Positions 19,700-26,038 of a stretch of DNA of 26,038 nucleotides are shown piece by piece. Within the stretch, counting starts at the first letter, position 1; every line of letters starts with the position of its first letter. The position numbers were made by a program, and so were the translations under genes. Below the pieces are notes generated by a model. The model did no database searches and was not told the origin of the DNA. It saw nothing but the letters and a program-made list of their open reading frames with translations. Source of the stretch: an uncultured Clostridium sp. (GTDB lineage: Bacteria; Bacillota; Clostridia; TANB77; CAG-508); the NCBI GenBank assembly GCA_900553405.1, contig USDF01000023.1, positions 1 to 26,038 of the forward strand. The letters are read 5' to 3'.

Positions 19700-20647
19700 A
19701 TGATAGAATTTGAAAGGCCAAATATTAAATGCTTAGAAATAGACAATGAAACAAATTATGCAAAATTTGTTTGTGAACCATTAGAGCGTGGTTATGGAGT
19801 AACAATAGGAAACTCATTAAGAAGAATCCTACTTTCTTCATTACCAGGAGCTGCAATAACAAGTGTAAAAATTGAAGGCGTAGTACATGAGTTTTCTACA
19901 ATAGCAAATGTTGTAGAAGATGTACCAGAAATTATAGTTAATTTAAAAATGGTAAGATTAAAACTTCATGAAAATGAAGAAAAAACAATCCGTATAGATG
20001 TTAAAGGTGAAGGAGAAGTAACTGCTGGCGATATTATTACAGATGATGGTGTAGAAGTATTAAATCCAGAATTACATATAGCAACTTTATCTGAAGGAGC
20101 ACATCTTCAAATGGAAATGACTGTTGAAATGGGTAGAGGATACAATTCAGCAGAAAAAAATAAAAAAGATAATCAACCTTTAGGGGTATTACCAATAGAT
20201 TCTATATTTACACCAGTTAAGAAAGTAAACTATGCAGTAGAAAATACAAGAGTTGGTCAAAATATAGATTTTGATAAATTGACAATTGAATTATGGACAG
20301 ACGGAAGTTTAGCACCATATGAAGCATTAAGCTTAGCTGCTAAAGTTATGACAAGTCACTTAGAATTATTCATAGACTTATCTGAAACTGCTAAAAATAC
20401 ACAAGTAATGATAGAGAAAGAAGAAGATAAGAAGGAAAAAGTTCTAGAAATGTCAATTGAAGATTTAGAATTATCTGTAAGATCATTTAATTGTCTAAAG
20501 AGAGCTGGTATTTCAACAGTAGAAGATATTACAAATATGACAGAATCAGAAATGATGAAAGTTAGAAATTTAGGTAAAAAATCATTAGATGAAGTAACAT
20601 TTAAATTACGTTCATTAGGACTTGATTTTGCTCAAGAAGAAGAATAG
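19700..20647 (+). CDS. rpoA: DNA-directed RNA polymerase subunit alpha
   Basis: 315 aa. The alpha-NTD carries FVCEPLERGYGVTIGNSLRRILLSSLPGAAITSVKIEGV and TLELWTDGS-type dimer contacts (here KLTIELWTDGSLAPYEAL). The alpha-CTD (about 245-315) has LELSVRSFNCLKRAGISTVEDITNMTESEMMKVRNLGKKSLDEV with the UP-element-binding residues. The linker is acidic/lysine-rich (EKEEDKKEKVLEMS). AGGAGG precedes the ATG. Confidence 0.98.
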   Translation: MIEFERPNIKCLEIDNETNYAKFVCEPLERGYGVTIGNSLRRILLSSLPGAAITSVKIEGVVHEFSTIANVVEDVPEIIVNLKMVRLKLHENEEKTIRIDVKGEGEVTAGDIITDDGVEVLNPELHIATLSEGAHLQMEMTVEMGRGYNSAEKNKKDNQPLGVLPIDSIFTPVKKVNYAVENTRVGQNIDFDKLTIELWTDGSLAPYEALSLAAKVMTSHLELFIDLSETAKNTQVMIEKEEDKKEKVLEMSIEDLELSVRSFNCLKRAGISTVEDITNMTESEMMKVRNLGKKSLDEVTFKLRSLGLDFAQEEE

Positions 20648-20670
20648 AATAGAAAGAGGAGGAAAATACA

Positions 20671-21195
20671 GTGGCAACAAATAGAAAATTAGGTAGAACA
20701 ACTGATATTCGTAAAGCAATGTTAAAAACTGGTTTAACAGACTTAATTTTACATGGAAAAATTGAAACCACAGAAGCAAGAGCCAAAGAAATTAGATCAA
20801 TGGCTGATAGCATTATTTCCTTAGCAATAAAAGAAAAAGATAATTTTGAAATGGTAGACGTTAAAGTTGTAAAAGCAAAATTAGATAGCAAAGGAAATAA
20901 AGAAACAGAACTTGTAAAAAGTAAAAATGGTAAAGAATATTTAAAAGTTGTAAAAGAAGAAAAAACAGAAAAAAGACAAAAAGATATGCCAAGTAGATTA
21001 AATGCAAGAAGAAAAATGATGAGAATGCTAAATAAGGTAAAAGATGAAAATGGAAACAACATTGATTTACCAACAAAATTATTTGGTGAAATTGCTACAA
21101 AATACGAAGGTAGAGTTGGTGGTTATACACGTATAATCAAAGCTGGACCACGTAGAGGAGATGCAGCAGAAGTTGTAATTTTACAATTAGTTTAA
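20671..21195 (+). CDS. rplQ: 50S ribosomal protein L17 with an internal insertion
   Basis: 174 aa from a GTG start (AGAGGAGG upstream). Residues 1-54 (RKLGRTTDIRKAMLKTGLTDL, IETTEARAKEIRSMAD) and 108-174 (SRLNARRKMMRML, LFGEIATKYEGRVGGYTRIIKAGPRRGDAAEVVILQLV) are classical L17. Between them lie about 50 extra, mostly charged residues (KVVKAKLDSKGNKETE...VKEEKTEKRQKDM) absent from the roughly 120-aa B. subtilis protein. L17 sits near the tunnel exit, so the insertion probably projects from the surface there. Confidence 0.95.
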   Translation: MATNRKLGRTTDIRKAMLKTGLTDLILHGKIETTEARAKEIRSMADSIISLAIKEKDNFEMVDVKVVKAKLDSKGNKETELVKSKNGKEYLKVVKEEKTEKRQKDMPSRLNARRKMMRMLNKVKDENGNNIDLPTKLFGEIATKYEGRVGGYTRIIKAGPRRGDAAEVVILQLV

Positions 21196-21207
21196 TAAAA
21201 AACAAAT

Positions 21208-21236
21208 AAAAAGACCTAGTTTAACTAGGCTTTTTT
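21208..21236 (+). terminator. Terminator after rplQ
   Basis: CCTAG-TTTAA-CTAGG with an A run before and six T after, 13 nt beyond the rplQ stop. It ends the rpmJ-rplQ unit. Confidence 0.87.
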
Positions 21237-21288
21237 ATATTCTAGGAAAGTTATCATAGTATGGTAACTTTCTGTAGAAGATAAATAT

Positions 21289-21348
21289 GGCGAGCCTTAG
21301 ATTTTCTTAAAATTTGCATTTGTTAGAAAATCTTAGGCTCGTCTTTTT
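21289..21348 (+). terminator. Second, larger terminator-like hairpin after rplQ
   Basis: Left arm 21289-21307 (GGCGAGCCTTAGATTTTCT) and right arm 21325-21343 (AGAAAATCTTAGGCTCGTC) pair at 18 of 19 positions counting one G-T, with a 17-nt loop and TTTTTAT after. A smaller hairpin GAAAGTTA / TAACTTTC (21246-21272) lies between the two terminators. The segment 21237-21348 could be tandem termination or a small untranslated RNA. Confidence 0.6.
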
Positions 21349-21408
21349 ATATTGCCTTTTTATTTTGAAAAAAATCTTATAAAAAATCAAGAAAATTTAC
21401 CAAAACAC

Positions 21409-21437
21409 TTGTATTTTAAGGTAAAATAGTGTATACT
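21409..21437 (+). promoter_or_regulatory. Sigma-A promoter of the rimP-nusA-infB operon
   Basis: TTGTAT (21409-21414) and TATACT (21432-21437) with a 17-bp spacer. The start site should be near 21444, about 70 nt before rimP. Confidence 0.8.
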
Positions 21438-21462
21438 AATCATGTAAACAAAATGAATTAGC

Positions 21463-21489
21463 AAAGAGCGGAAACAAATTCCGCTCTTT
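21463..21489 (+). promoter_or_regulatory. GC-rich hairpin in the rimP leader
   Basis: AAAGAGCGGAA (21463-21473) and TTCCGCTCTTT (21479-21489) pair perfectly over 11 bp with an ACAAA loop, followed by ACTTG rather than a long T run. It begins about 20 nt after the predicted start site, where a pause or weak attenuator controlled by NusA (encoded downstream) is conceivable. That role is inference. Confidence 0.55.
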
Positions 21490-21514
21490 ACTTGTATGAT
21501 AAGGAGGAAAAGCT

Positions 21515-21976
21515 TTGGCTAGTATCGAAGAAAAAGTAGAAAGCTTAATTAAAGAAAAAATTCAAGGATTAGGTTATGAACTTTATGACGTACAATATGC
21601 GAAAGAAGGAAAAGACTATTTTTTAAGAGTATTTATTGACAAAGAAGATGGGATAGACTTAAATGATTGTGAAAAGGTAAGCAATGAAATAAACCCATTA
21701 TTAGATGAAAAAGACTTTATAAAGGAAATGTATTTTTTAGAAGTTTCATCACCAGGAATTGAAAGAGTATTAAGAAAAGATGAACATCTAAAAGATTCAA
21801 TAGGAAAAGAAATAGAAGTAAAGCTATTTAAACCTATAGAAAAACAAAAAGAATTTGTAGGAATTTTAGAAGATTACAATGAAGAAAAAATAATACTTGG
21901 TTTAGAAGAAAACGAAGAAAAAATAGAAATAGAAAGAAAAAATATATCATTAATGAAATTAAAATTTAATTGGTAA
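21515..21976 (+). CDS. rimP: Ribosome maturation factor RimP
   Basis: 153 aa from a TTG start with AAGGAGG upstream. Signatures: GYELYDVQYAKEGKDYFLRVFIDKEDGIDLNDCEKVSNEINPLLD, then LEVSSPGIERVLRKDEH and a C-terminal SH3-like domain. RimP aids late maturation of the 30S head with S12. It heads the nusA operon as in most bacteria. The 115-nt gap to nusA is AT-rich and holds nothing I recognise. Confidence 0.96.
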   Translation: MASIEEKVESLIKEKIQGLGYELYDVQYAKEGKDYFLRVFIDKEDGIDLNDCEKVSNEINPLLDEKDFIKEMYFLEVSSPGIERVLRKDEHLKDSIGKEIEVKLFKPIEKQKEFVGILEDYNEEKIILGLEENEEKIEIERKNISLMKLKFNW

Positions 21977-22091
21977 TGTACATAAAATAATTAATAAAAA
22001 AAAATGAAATTTATTGATGAAAATCTTAAATTATAAAAAAACAATTAAACTGTAACAATTTAAAAATTAAAATATAAAAGTAAGGAAAGGA

Positions 22092-23255
22092 ATGATTCAA
22101 AAAATGAAGAAGAAAGAAAAAAGAGGAAATGAACCAGCAATTGATAGTACAAATTTAATTTTAGCAATGGAGGAATTAGAAAAAGAAAGTGGTATTCAAA
22201 AGGATTACTTACTAGAAGCTATTGAAACAGCATTAGTTACAGCATATAAGAAAAACTATGATTGTGAAGACGAAAATGTAAAGATTACAATGGATAAAGA
22301 AACAGGCGAAATTCATGTTTATATGCAAAAAGAAATAGTTGAAGAAGTAGAAAACGAAAAGACACAAATGTCATTAGAAGAAGCAAAAACAATAGACAAA
22401 AAATATAAAGTTGGAGATGTTTATGAGCAAGAATTAGTGCCAAAAAACTTTGGTAGAATTGCAGCAGGAACAGCTAAACAAGTTATTGTTCAAAAAATAA
22501 GAGAAGCATCTAGAGAATTCTTATACAACGAATACAATGAAAGAAAAGGAGAAATAGTTTCAGGAATAGTTCAAAAAGCAGATGGTGGAGTAGTTGTTGT
22601 TGACTTGGGTAGAATAGAAGGAATAATGACAGTAAAAGAACAAATACCTACAGAAAAATATCATGTAAATGATAAAATAAGAGCTTGTATTATAGATGTA
22701 GAAAGAGGATTAAAAGGAAGTACACAAGTTATGATATCAAGAGCACATAATGATTTTGTAAGAAAATTATTTGAACTTGAGATTCCAGAAATATATGAAG
22801 GTCTAATAGAAATAAAAAGTGTTTCAAGAGATCCAGGAAAAAGATGTAAAGTAGCAGTGTATTCACAAAATCCTAATATAGATCCAGTTGGTTCTTGTGT
22901 AGGACAAAAAGGAATTCGTATACAAAATATTATAAATGAGTTAAATGGCGAAAAAATAGATGTTATAGAATGGAATGAAGATCCAGCAATTTATATTTCA
23001 TCAGCATTACTTCCAGCACAAGTAATGGCAGTAGATATTAAAGATGAAGAGCATTTTGCTCAAGTAATTGTACCAGATGACCAATTATCTTTAGCAATAG
23101 GAAAAGCAGGACAAAATGCAAGATTAGCAGCAAAACTTACAAATTGGAAAATAGATATTAAGAGTGAAAGTCAATTTAGAGAAATGATAATGAATATGCA
23201 AAATGAAGAGGCAAAAACTGAAGAAAAAGAAGAAACACAAGAAGTAGAAGAATAA
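22092..23255 (+). CDS. nusA: Transcription termination/antitermination factor NusA
   Basis: 387 aa. The N-terminal RNAP-binding domain begins near residue 22 (NLILAMEELEKESGIQKDYLLEAIETAL), giving a charged extension of about 20 residues relative to common forms. The S1 domain is around 153-220 (GEIVSGIVQKADGGVVVVDLGRIEGIM), then two KH domains (SVSRDPGKRCKVAVYS, GSCVGQKGIRIQNI; LSLAIGKAGQNARLAAKLTNWKIDI). It lacks C-terminal acidic repeats, as expected in Bacillota, and has a short Glu-rich tail. A Met at codon 5 is an alternative start. Confidence 0.97.
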   Translation: MIQKMKKKEKRGNEPAIDSTNLILAMEELEKESGIQKDYLLEAIETALVTAYKKNYDCEDENVKITMDKETGEIHVYMQKEIVEEVENEKTQMSLEEAKTIDKKYKVGDVYEQELVPKNFGRIAAGTAKQVIVQKIREASREFLYNEYNERKGEIVSGIVQKADGGVVVVDLGRIEGIMTVKEQIPTEKYHVNDKIRACIIDVERGLKGSTQVMISRAHNDFVRKLFELEIPEIYEGLIEIKSVSRDPGKRCKVAVYSQNPNIDPVGSCVGQKGIRIQNIINELNGEKIDVIEWNEDPAIYISSALLPAQVMAVDIKDEEHFAQVIVPDDQLSLAIGKAGQNARLAAKLTNWKIDIKSESQFREMIMNMQNEEAKTEEKEETQEVEE

Positions 23256-23312
23256 AAGTACTAGGAATAAACAGCTAGTCTTAGAATACAATAAAATAAA
23301 GGTGTGATTAAC

Positions 23313-23567
23313 GTGAAAGAAATACCAAAACGTACATGTATTGGTTGTAATGAAATTAAATTAAAAAAAGAGCTAATACGTATTGTAAAAAATAAAGAAG
23401 GACAAATATTTATAGATAGAACAGGAAAAGCAAATGGTAGAGGAGCATACATTTGTGATAATATAGAATGTTTAGAAAAAGCTATAAAAACCAAAAGACT
23501 AGAGAGAACATTTGAAACAAATATAGATGCTAAATTATATGAAGAATTAAAGAATACTTTAAAATAG
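23313..23567 (+). CDS. ylxR: YlxR / RnpM family RNA-binding protein
   Basis: 84 aa from the GTG at 23313; the earlier in-frame GTG at 23304 lies inside the AAGGTG ribosome binding site. The protein begins MKEIPKRTCIGCNEIKLKKELIRIVKNKEG, with the family motif DRTGKANGRGAYIC. YlxR proteins bind nucleic acid; the B. subtilis member has been linked to RNase P and named RnpM. It keeps its usual place between nusA and ylxQ. Confidence 0.93.
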   Translation: MKEIPKRTCIGCNEIKLKKELIRIVKNKEGQIFIDRTGKANGRGAYICDNIECLEKAIKTKRLERTFETNIDAKLYEELKNTLK

Positions 23568-23593
23568 AAAGTACTTTTTTAGAGGTGAAATAA

Positions 23594-23914
23594 TTGATTG
23601 ATAATAAAATATATGGTCTGTTGGGACTAGCAAGACGAGCAGGAAAAATAAGTTTTGGTACAGAAAGTGCTAAAGAAATAATAGAAAAACATAAAGCAAA
23701 ACTTGTAATTGTTGCTAAAGATTGTAGCGATAGAACAAAGAAAAATTTCGAATTGGCATGTAAGAATGATGATATACCAGTTAGAGTGTTCGGAACAATA
23801 GAAGATTTAAGTAAAAGTATAGGACAAAATAATAAAGCTATAATAGTTATAAAAGATGAAAACTTTGCTAAGGAACTATTAAAAAAAATTGATGGGGGTG
23901 AAATTATTGGGTAA
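23594..23914 (+). CDS. ylxQ: L7Ae-family kink-turn RNA-binding protein (YlxQ)
   Basis: 106 aa from a TTG start with AGAGGTG upstream: MIDNKIYGLLGLARRAGKISFGTESAKEIIEKHKAKLVIVAKDCSDRTKKNF, the L7Ae/YlxQ fold. In B. subtilis YlxQ is a k-turn-type binding protein of uncertain role. Its last eight bases overlap the infB TTG start (stop TAA at 23912-23914), so translation of infB is likely coupled. Confidence 0.93.
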   Translation: MIDNKIYGLLGLARRAGKISFGTESAKEIIEKHKAKLVIVAKDCSDRTKKNFELACKNDDIPVRVFGTIEDLSKSIGQNNKAIIVIKDENFAKELLKKIDGGEIIG

Positions 23915-26038
23915 GATAAAAATACATGAAATAGCAAAAGAGATTGGCTTAACCAGTAAAGAAATAATAGAAAAGGCAAAAGAATTAGGAATTGAAGCTA
24001 AAACTCATATGAGTGGAGTAGAAGAACAAGAAGCTGAAAAAATAAAAAATGCTTTTCAAAAAATAGAAAAGAAATTAGAAGCTAAAAAAGAAGAAACTAA
24101 GAAAGACGAAAAGAAAAAAGAAGAAAAGAAACCATCTGCTCCTGTAATTATAAGAAGAGAGGTTATAATTACAGATGAAGAAGAAAAGCAAAAAGAAAAA
24201 GAAGCTAAACAAAAAGAACAAAAAAATAAACAAGTAGGTTTTGTAGAAAGAAATAAAAATGCAGATTATAATATTGTGTATAGAAACAAGCCTACAAAAC
24301 CAATGACAGTAAGTGAATTATTTGGAATTGGTAAAAAAGAAGAACCAAAGAAAGAAGTAAAACAAGAAATAAAACAAGAAGAAAAGAAAGAGGACGTAGT
24401 AAAAAAACAAGAAAATATGGTAGAAACTAAACAAAAACAAACAGAAACTAAAGAATATAATAAAGAAAGCAGAAACCCAAATTACAAAAATAATCAAAAT
24501 GGATTCCAAAACAGAAATAATAATCAATCATCTTTTAGAAATAGAGATAATCAAAATAGAGAAAGAGGAAATTTCCAAAATAGAGAAAATGGTGGATTCC
24601 AAAGACGTGAAAACAATGGCTTCCAAAAGCGTGAAAATAATGGCTTTAGAAATAATCAAAATAGAAATCAAAATGGTGGAAATTTTAATCGTGAAAGAAG
24701 ACCATTAGATGAAAGAGGAATTGATAAAAATATAAAAGACATAATGGCTACAGATATTGTAGAAAAAGAAAACCAAAGAGACTTTGGAAGCAAAGCAATT
24801 GATAAAGCAAAATTTGAAAGAAAAGAAGAAAAAAATCAAAATCAAAAAGCAAACAAAAATAAAAAAGGCGGAAGATTTAATGAAGAATTTGATGGTGGAA
24901 AATTAAAAGACTTAAAACAAGTAGATAGACTATCAAATATGTTTGATGACCAAGAGGGTGGAATGCTTGATTATTATGATTTAACAACAGCAAGAGGAAA
25001 AAGAAATAAGAAGAAATCAGCTAAAACTCAAGAAGACAGAACACAAAAAATATTCAAACTAACAGAAATCACAATTCCAGAATCTATTACAGTTAAAGAT
25101 TTAGCAGTAGAGTTAAAGAAAACATCAGCAGAAGTTATTAAAAAACTATTTGGATTTGGAATAATGGCAACAATAAATAATGACTTAGATTTTGATACAG
25201 CATTTTTAGTAGCAGAAGAATTTGGTGTAACAGCTAAAAAGAAAGAAGAAGTAAAAGAAGAAGATATCTTATTTGACGATTCAGAAGACAAAGAAGATGA
25301 ATTACAACCAAGACCACCAGTAGTAGTTGTTATGGGTCACGTAGATCATGGTAAAACATCTCTACTAGATGCAATTCGTAAAACTAATGTAATTGAAGGA
25401 GAAGCTGGAGGAATTACACAAGCAATAGGTGCTTATATGGTAAACATTAATGGAAGAGATATTACTTTCTTAGATACACCAGGACACGAAGCATTTACAA
25501 GTATGCGTGCAAGAGGAGCTCAAATTACAGATATTGCAATATTAGTAGTTGCAGCAAATGATGGTGTTATGCCACAAACTGTAGAAGCTATTAATCATGC
25601 TAAAGCTGCAGGAATTCCAATTATAGTTGCAGTAAACAAAATAGATTTACCAGAAGCAAACGTAGACAAAGTAAAACAAGAATTAATGAAATATGAATTA
25701 GTACCAGAAGAATGGGGTGGAGATACAATTTATGTACCTATCTCAGCTAAAAAACATATAAATATAGACGAATTATTAGAAATGGTATTATTACAAGCAG
25801 ACGTATTAGAATTAAAAGCAAATCCTAATAAACAAGCTAAAGGTGCAGTTATAGAAGCAAGACTAGATAAAGCAAAAGGACCAATTGCTTCAATGTTAGT
25901 ACAAAGAGGTACACTAGATGTTGGAGATACAATAGTTGTAGGTTCTTCAATTGGTAGAATTAGAGCAATGAAAAATGATAAAGGTCAAAGAGTAAAGAAA
26001 GCTGGACCATCTACACCAGTTGAAATAATGGGATTAAC
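23907..26038 (+). CDS. infB: Translation initiation factor IF-2 (3' end beyond window)
   Basis: At least 710 codons, open to the window edge. A TTG start after GGGGGTG gives MGKIKIHEIAKEIGLTSKEI. The N-terminal part is Lys/Glu-rich, then residues about 190-266 form an Asn/Gln/Arg/Gly/Phe repeat region, followed by a second IF2-N domain (ITIPESITVKDLAVELKKTS). The GTPase domain has G1 GHVDHGKT at residues 477-484, G2 GGITQAIGAY, G3 DTPGH, G4 NKID and G5 SAKK; the window ends in domain II. IF-2 brings fMet-tRNA to the 30S and promotes subunit joining. Confidence 0.97.
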   Translation, partial: MGKIKIHEIAKEIGLTSKEIIEKAKELGIEAKTHMSGVEEQEAEKIKNAFQKIEKKLEAKKEETKKDEKKKEEKKPSAPVIIRREVIITDEEEKQKEKEAKQKEQKNKQVGFVERNKNADYNIVYRNKPTKPMTVSELFGIGKKEEPKKEVKQEIKQEEKKEDVVKKQENMVETKQKQTETKEYNKESRNPNYKNNQNGFQNRNNNQSSFRNRDNQNRERGNFQNRENGGFQRRENNGFQKRENNGFRNNQNRNQNGGNFNRERRPLDERGIDKNIKDIMATDIVEKENQRDFGSKAIDKAKFERKEEKNQNQKANKNKKGGRFNEEFDGGKLKDLKQVDRLSNMFDDQEGGMLDYYDLTTARGKRNKKKSAKTQEDRTQKIFKLTEITIPESITVKDLAVELKKTSAEVIKKLFGFGIMATINNDLDFDTAFLVAEEFGVTAKKKEEVKEEDILFDDSEDKEDELQPRPPVVVVMGHVDHGKTSLLDAIRKTNVIEGEAGGITQAIGAYMVNINGRDITFLDTPGHEAFTSMRARGAQITDIAILVVAANDGVMPQTVEAINHAKAAGIPIIVAVNKIDLPEANVDKVKQELMKYELVPEEWGGDTIYVPISAKKHINIDELLEMVLLQADVLELKANPNKQAKGAVIEARLDKAKGPIASMLVQRGTLDVGDTIVVGSSIGRIRAMKNDKGQRVKKAGPSTPVEIMGL

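Noticed and set aside
20601..21062. 153-aa antisense frame opposite rplQ, and other antisense frames opposite ribosomal genes
   Set aside because: They follow the composition of the sense gene, lack ribosome binding sites and resemble no family.
23256..23312. TACTAGGAATAAAC after nusA as a further family I copy
   Set aside because: Only a short ACTAG/CTAGT hairpin is present; the conserved 3' motif and outer stem are missing.
24318..24527. Hydrophobic antisense frame opposite infB
   Set aside because: It is the complement of a Lys/Glu-rich stretch, which gives Phe/Leu-rich shadows; there is no start context.

Overview
The window is AT-rich, bacterial, and almost all coding on the + strand. 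Gene content and order (spoVG, the S10-spc-alpha ribosomal-protein cluster, then rimP-nusA-ylxR-ylxQ-infB), a zinc-type S14, GGAGG-type ribosome binding sites, frequent GTG/TTG starts and heavy AGA codon use point to a low-GC, spore-former-related Bacillota, most likely an uncultured Clostridia. This placement is inference; there is no rRNA to test it.

Layout. 1-160: two broken gene ends, a DUF134-type N-terminus on + and a murC N-terminus on -, collide in a shared stretch of about 20 bp (a rearrangement or an assembly join). 163-780: spoVG behind a SigH-like promoter, closed by a bidirectional terminator. 782-2655, minus strand: a PepV-type M20 dipeptidase and an unrecognised 72-aa protein. 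2684-14602: a sigma-A promoter, a long structured leader holding a possible 6-codon leader peptide and an intrinsic-terminator-like hairpin, then rpsJ-rplC-rplD-rplW-rplB-rpsS-rplV-rpsC-rplP-rpmC-rpsQ-rplN-rplX-rplE-rpsZ-rpsH-rplF-rplR-rpsE-rplO-secY and a terminator. rpmD (L30) is missing between rpsE and rplO. 14649-17414: adk, an inserted accessory block (REP-like repeats, a large inverted repeat, a DUF4160/DUF2442 gene pair, a terminator), then map and infA. 17591-21236: rpmJ-rpsM-rpsK-rpsD-rpoA-rplQ and a terminator; L17 carries an insertion of about 50 aa. 21409 to the end: rimP-nusA-ylxR-ylxQ-infB under its own promoter, with infB cut by the window edge.

The most unusual feature is the spacing inside the ribosomal operons. 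Junctions that are usually a few tens of bases are here about 60-300 nt and filled with recurring, foldable elements. I separate: family I (four copies of about 105-110 nt, before rplC, rplB, rpsQ and rpsZ; paired arms keep their pairing while the bases change); family IIa (before rplV and rplN) and IIb (before rplR, rpsK and rpsD), all five sharing a GTGTCCCC box upstream of the Shine-Dalgarno sequence; family III (short GTAAG/CTTAC hairpins before rpsH, rplF and rpsE); and single large inverted-repeat structures on both sides of rpmJ and before rplX and rpoA. They could be a set of cis-acting RNA elements that tune individual ribosomal-protein genes, transcript-processing sites, or domesticated small mobile repeats. 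All pairing was done by eye; no folding or database search was run.
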